A stretch of DNA of 6,358 nt. Source: Hungateiclostridiaceae bacterium UBA1305. Lineage in GTDB: Bacteria; Bacillota; Clostridia; Acetivibrionales; DTU013. The stretch is from NCBI GenBank assembly GCA_002307275.1, contig DBTX01000077.1:1-6358 (forward strand). Direction: 5' to 3'. This document shows positions 6,325 to 6,358 of the stretch, piece by piece (the first letter of the stretch is position 1; every line of letters begins with the position of its first letter). Both the position numbers and the translations under genes were made by a program. The notes beneath the pieces are model-generated. The model ran no database searches, was not told the origin of the DNA, and was given only the letters and a program-made list of their open reading frames with translations.

Positions 6325-6351
6325 CGTGTTGGAGGATGGTCCTCTGACACG
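6325..6351. repeat. REP-like CGTGT/ACACG hairpin at the window end
   Basis: CGTGT (6325-6329) and ACACG (6347-6351), then after a TG/TG mismatch GAGGA (6332-6336) and TCCTC (6340-6344), make a compact two-part stem over a TGG loop. Its right arm read on the - strand, CGTGTCAGAGGAC, resembles CGTGTCAAGGGGAC at 5966, in inverted orientation. It may continue past the window edge. Confidence 0.5.
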
Positions 6352-6358
6352 CTTACGC

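Larger units (their letters stand above)
5905..6358. other. Gene-free tail rich in inverted repeats
   Basis: I see no supportable protein gene or RNA gene in these 454 bases on either strand. There is no clear intrinsic terminator just after the GH127 stop. The content is a succession of at least five separate inverted repeats, listed individually, that become strongly AT-rich between about 6160 and 6310. It reads as accumulated interspersed repeats or a non-autonomous mobile element rather than a simple spacer. Confidence 0.7.

Overview
The window looks like a plant-polysaccharide or oligosaccharide utilisation locus from a Gram-positive anaerobe of the class Clostridia. The basis is the strong GGAGG-type ribosome binding sites, the moderate base composition, the families present and their close packing. 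No genus can be named from the sequence alone. None of the four enzymes shows a signal peptide (the N-terminus of the first is off the window), so the locus appears to process short, imported oligosaccharides in the cytoplasm.

Left part (1-2819, + strand) is a mannan module. It starts with the 3' part of a cellobiose/mannobiose 2-epimerase gene. Six bases later comes a GH130 4-O-beta-mannosyl-glucose phosphorylase. After a 161-base gap carrying two hairpins comes a CE7 acetyl esterase. In the known intracellular route, beta-1,4-mannobiose is epimerised to mannosyl-glucose, which is phosphorolysed to mannose 1-phosphate and glucose. The esterase would plausibly remove acetyl groups from acetylated oligosaccharides first (inference).

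Middle and right part (2893-5904) is an arabinose-side-chain module. An AraC-family regulator on the - strand converges with the esterase gene and diverges from a GH127 beta-L-arabinofuranosidase whose catalytic and zinc-binding residues are all present. The 156-base divergent intergenic region holds two copies of the palindrome TATGNCATA and a central AACGTCGTT palindrome. A plausible promoter for the regulator lies between the outer copies, so this looks like a shared control region.

The last 454 bases (5905-6358) hold no gene I can support. They are a dense cluster of inverted repeats: a REP-like GGGGACG element, a nested GCGCATAC palindrome, a GATGGAC hairpin, a long AT-rich inverted repeat with phased CAAAAT boxes, and a terminal GTGTCA/TGACAC hairpin. 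This looks like repeat-derived or non-autonomous mobile DNA. I see no wholly new system here. The most interesting unexplained items are this tail and the palindrome set in the divergent promoter region.
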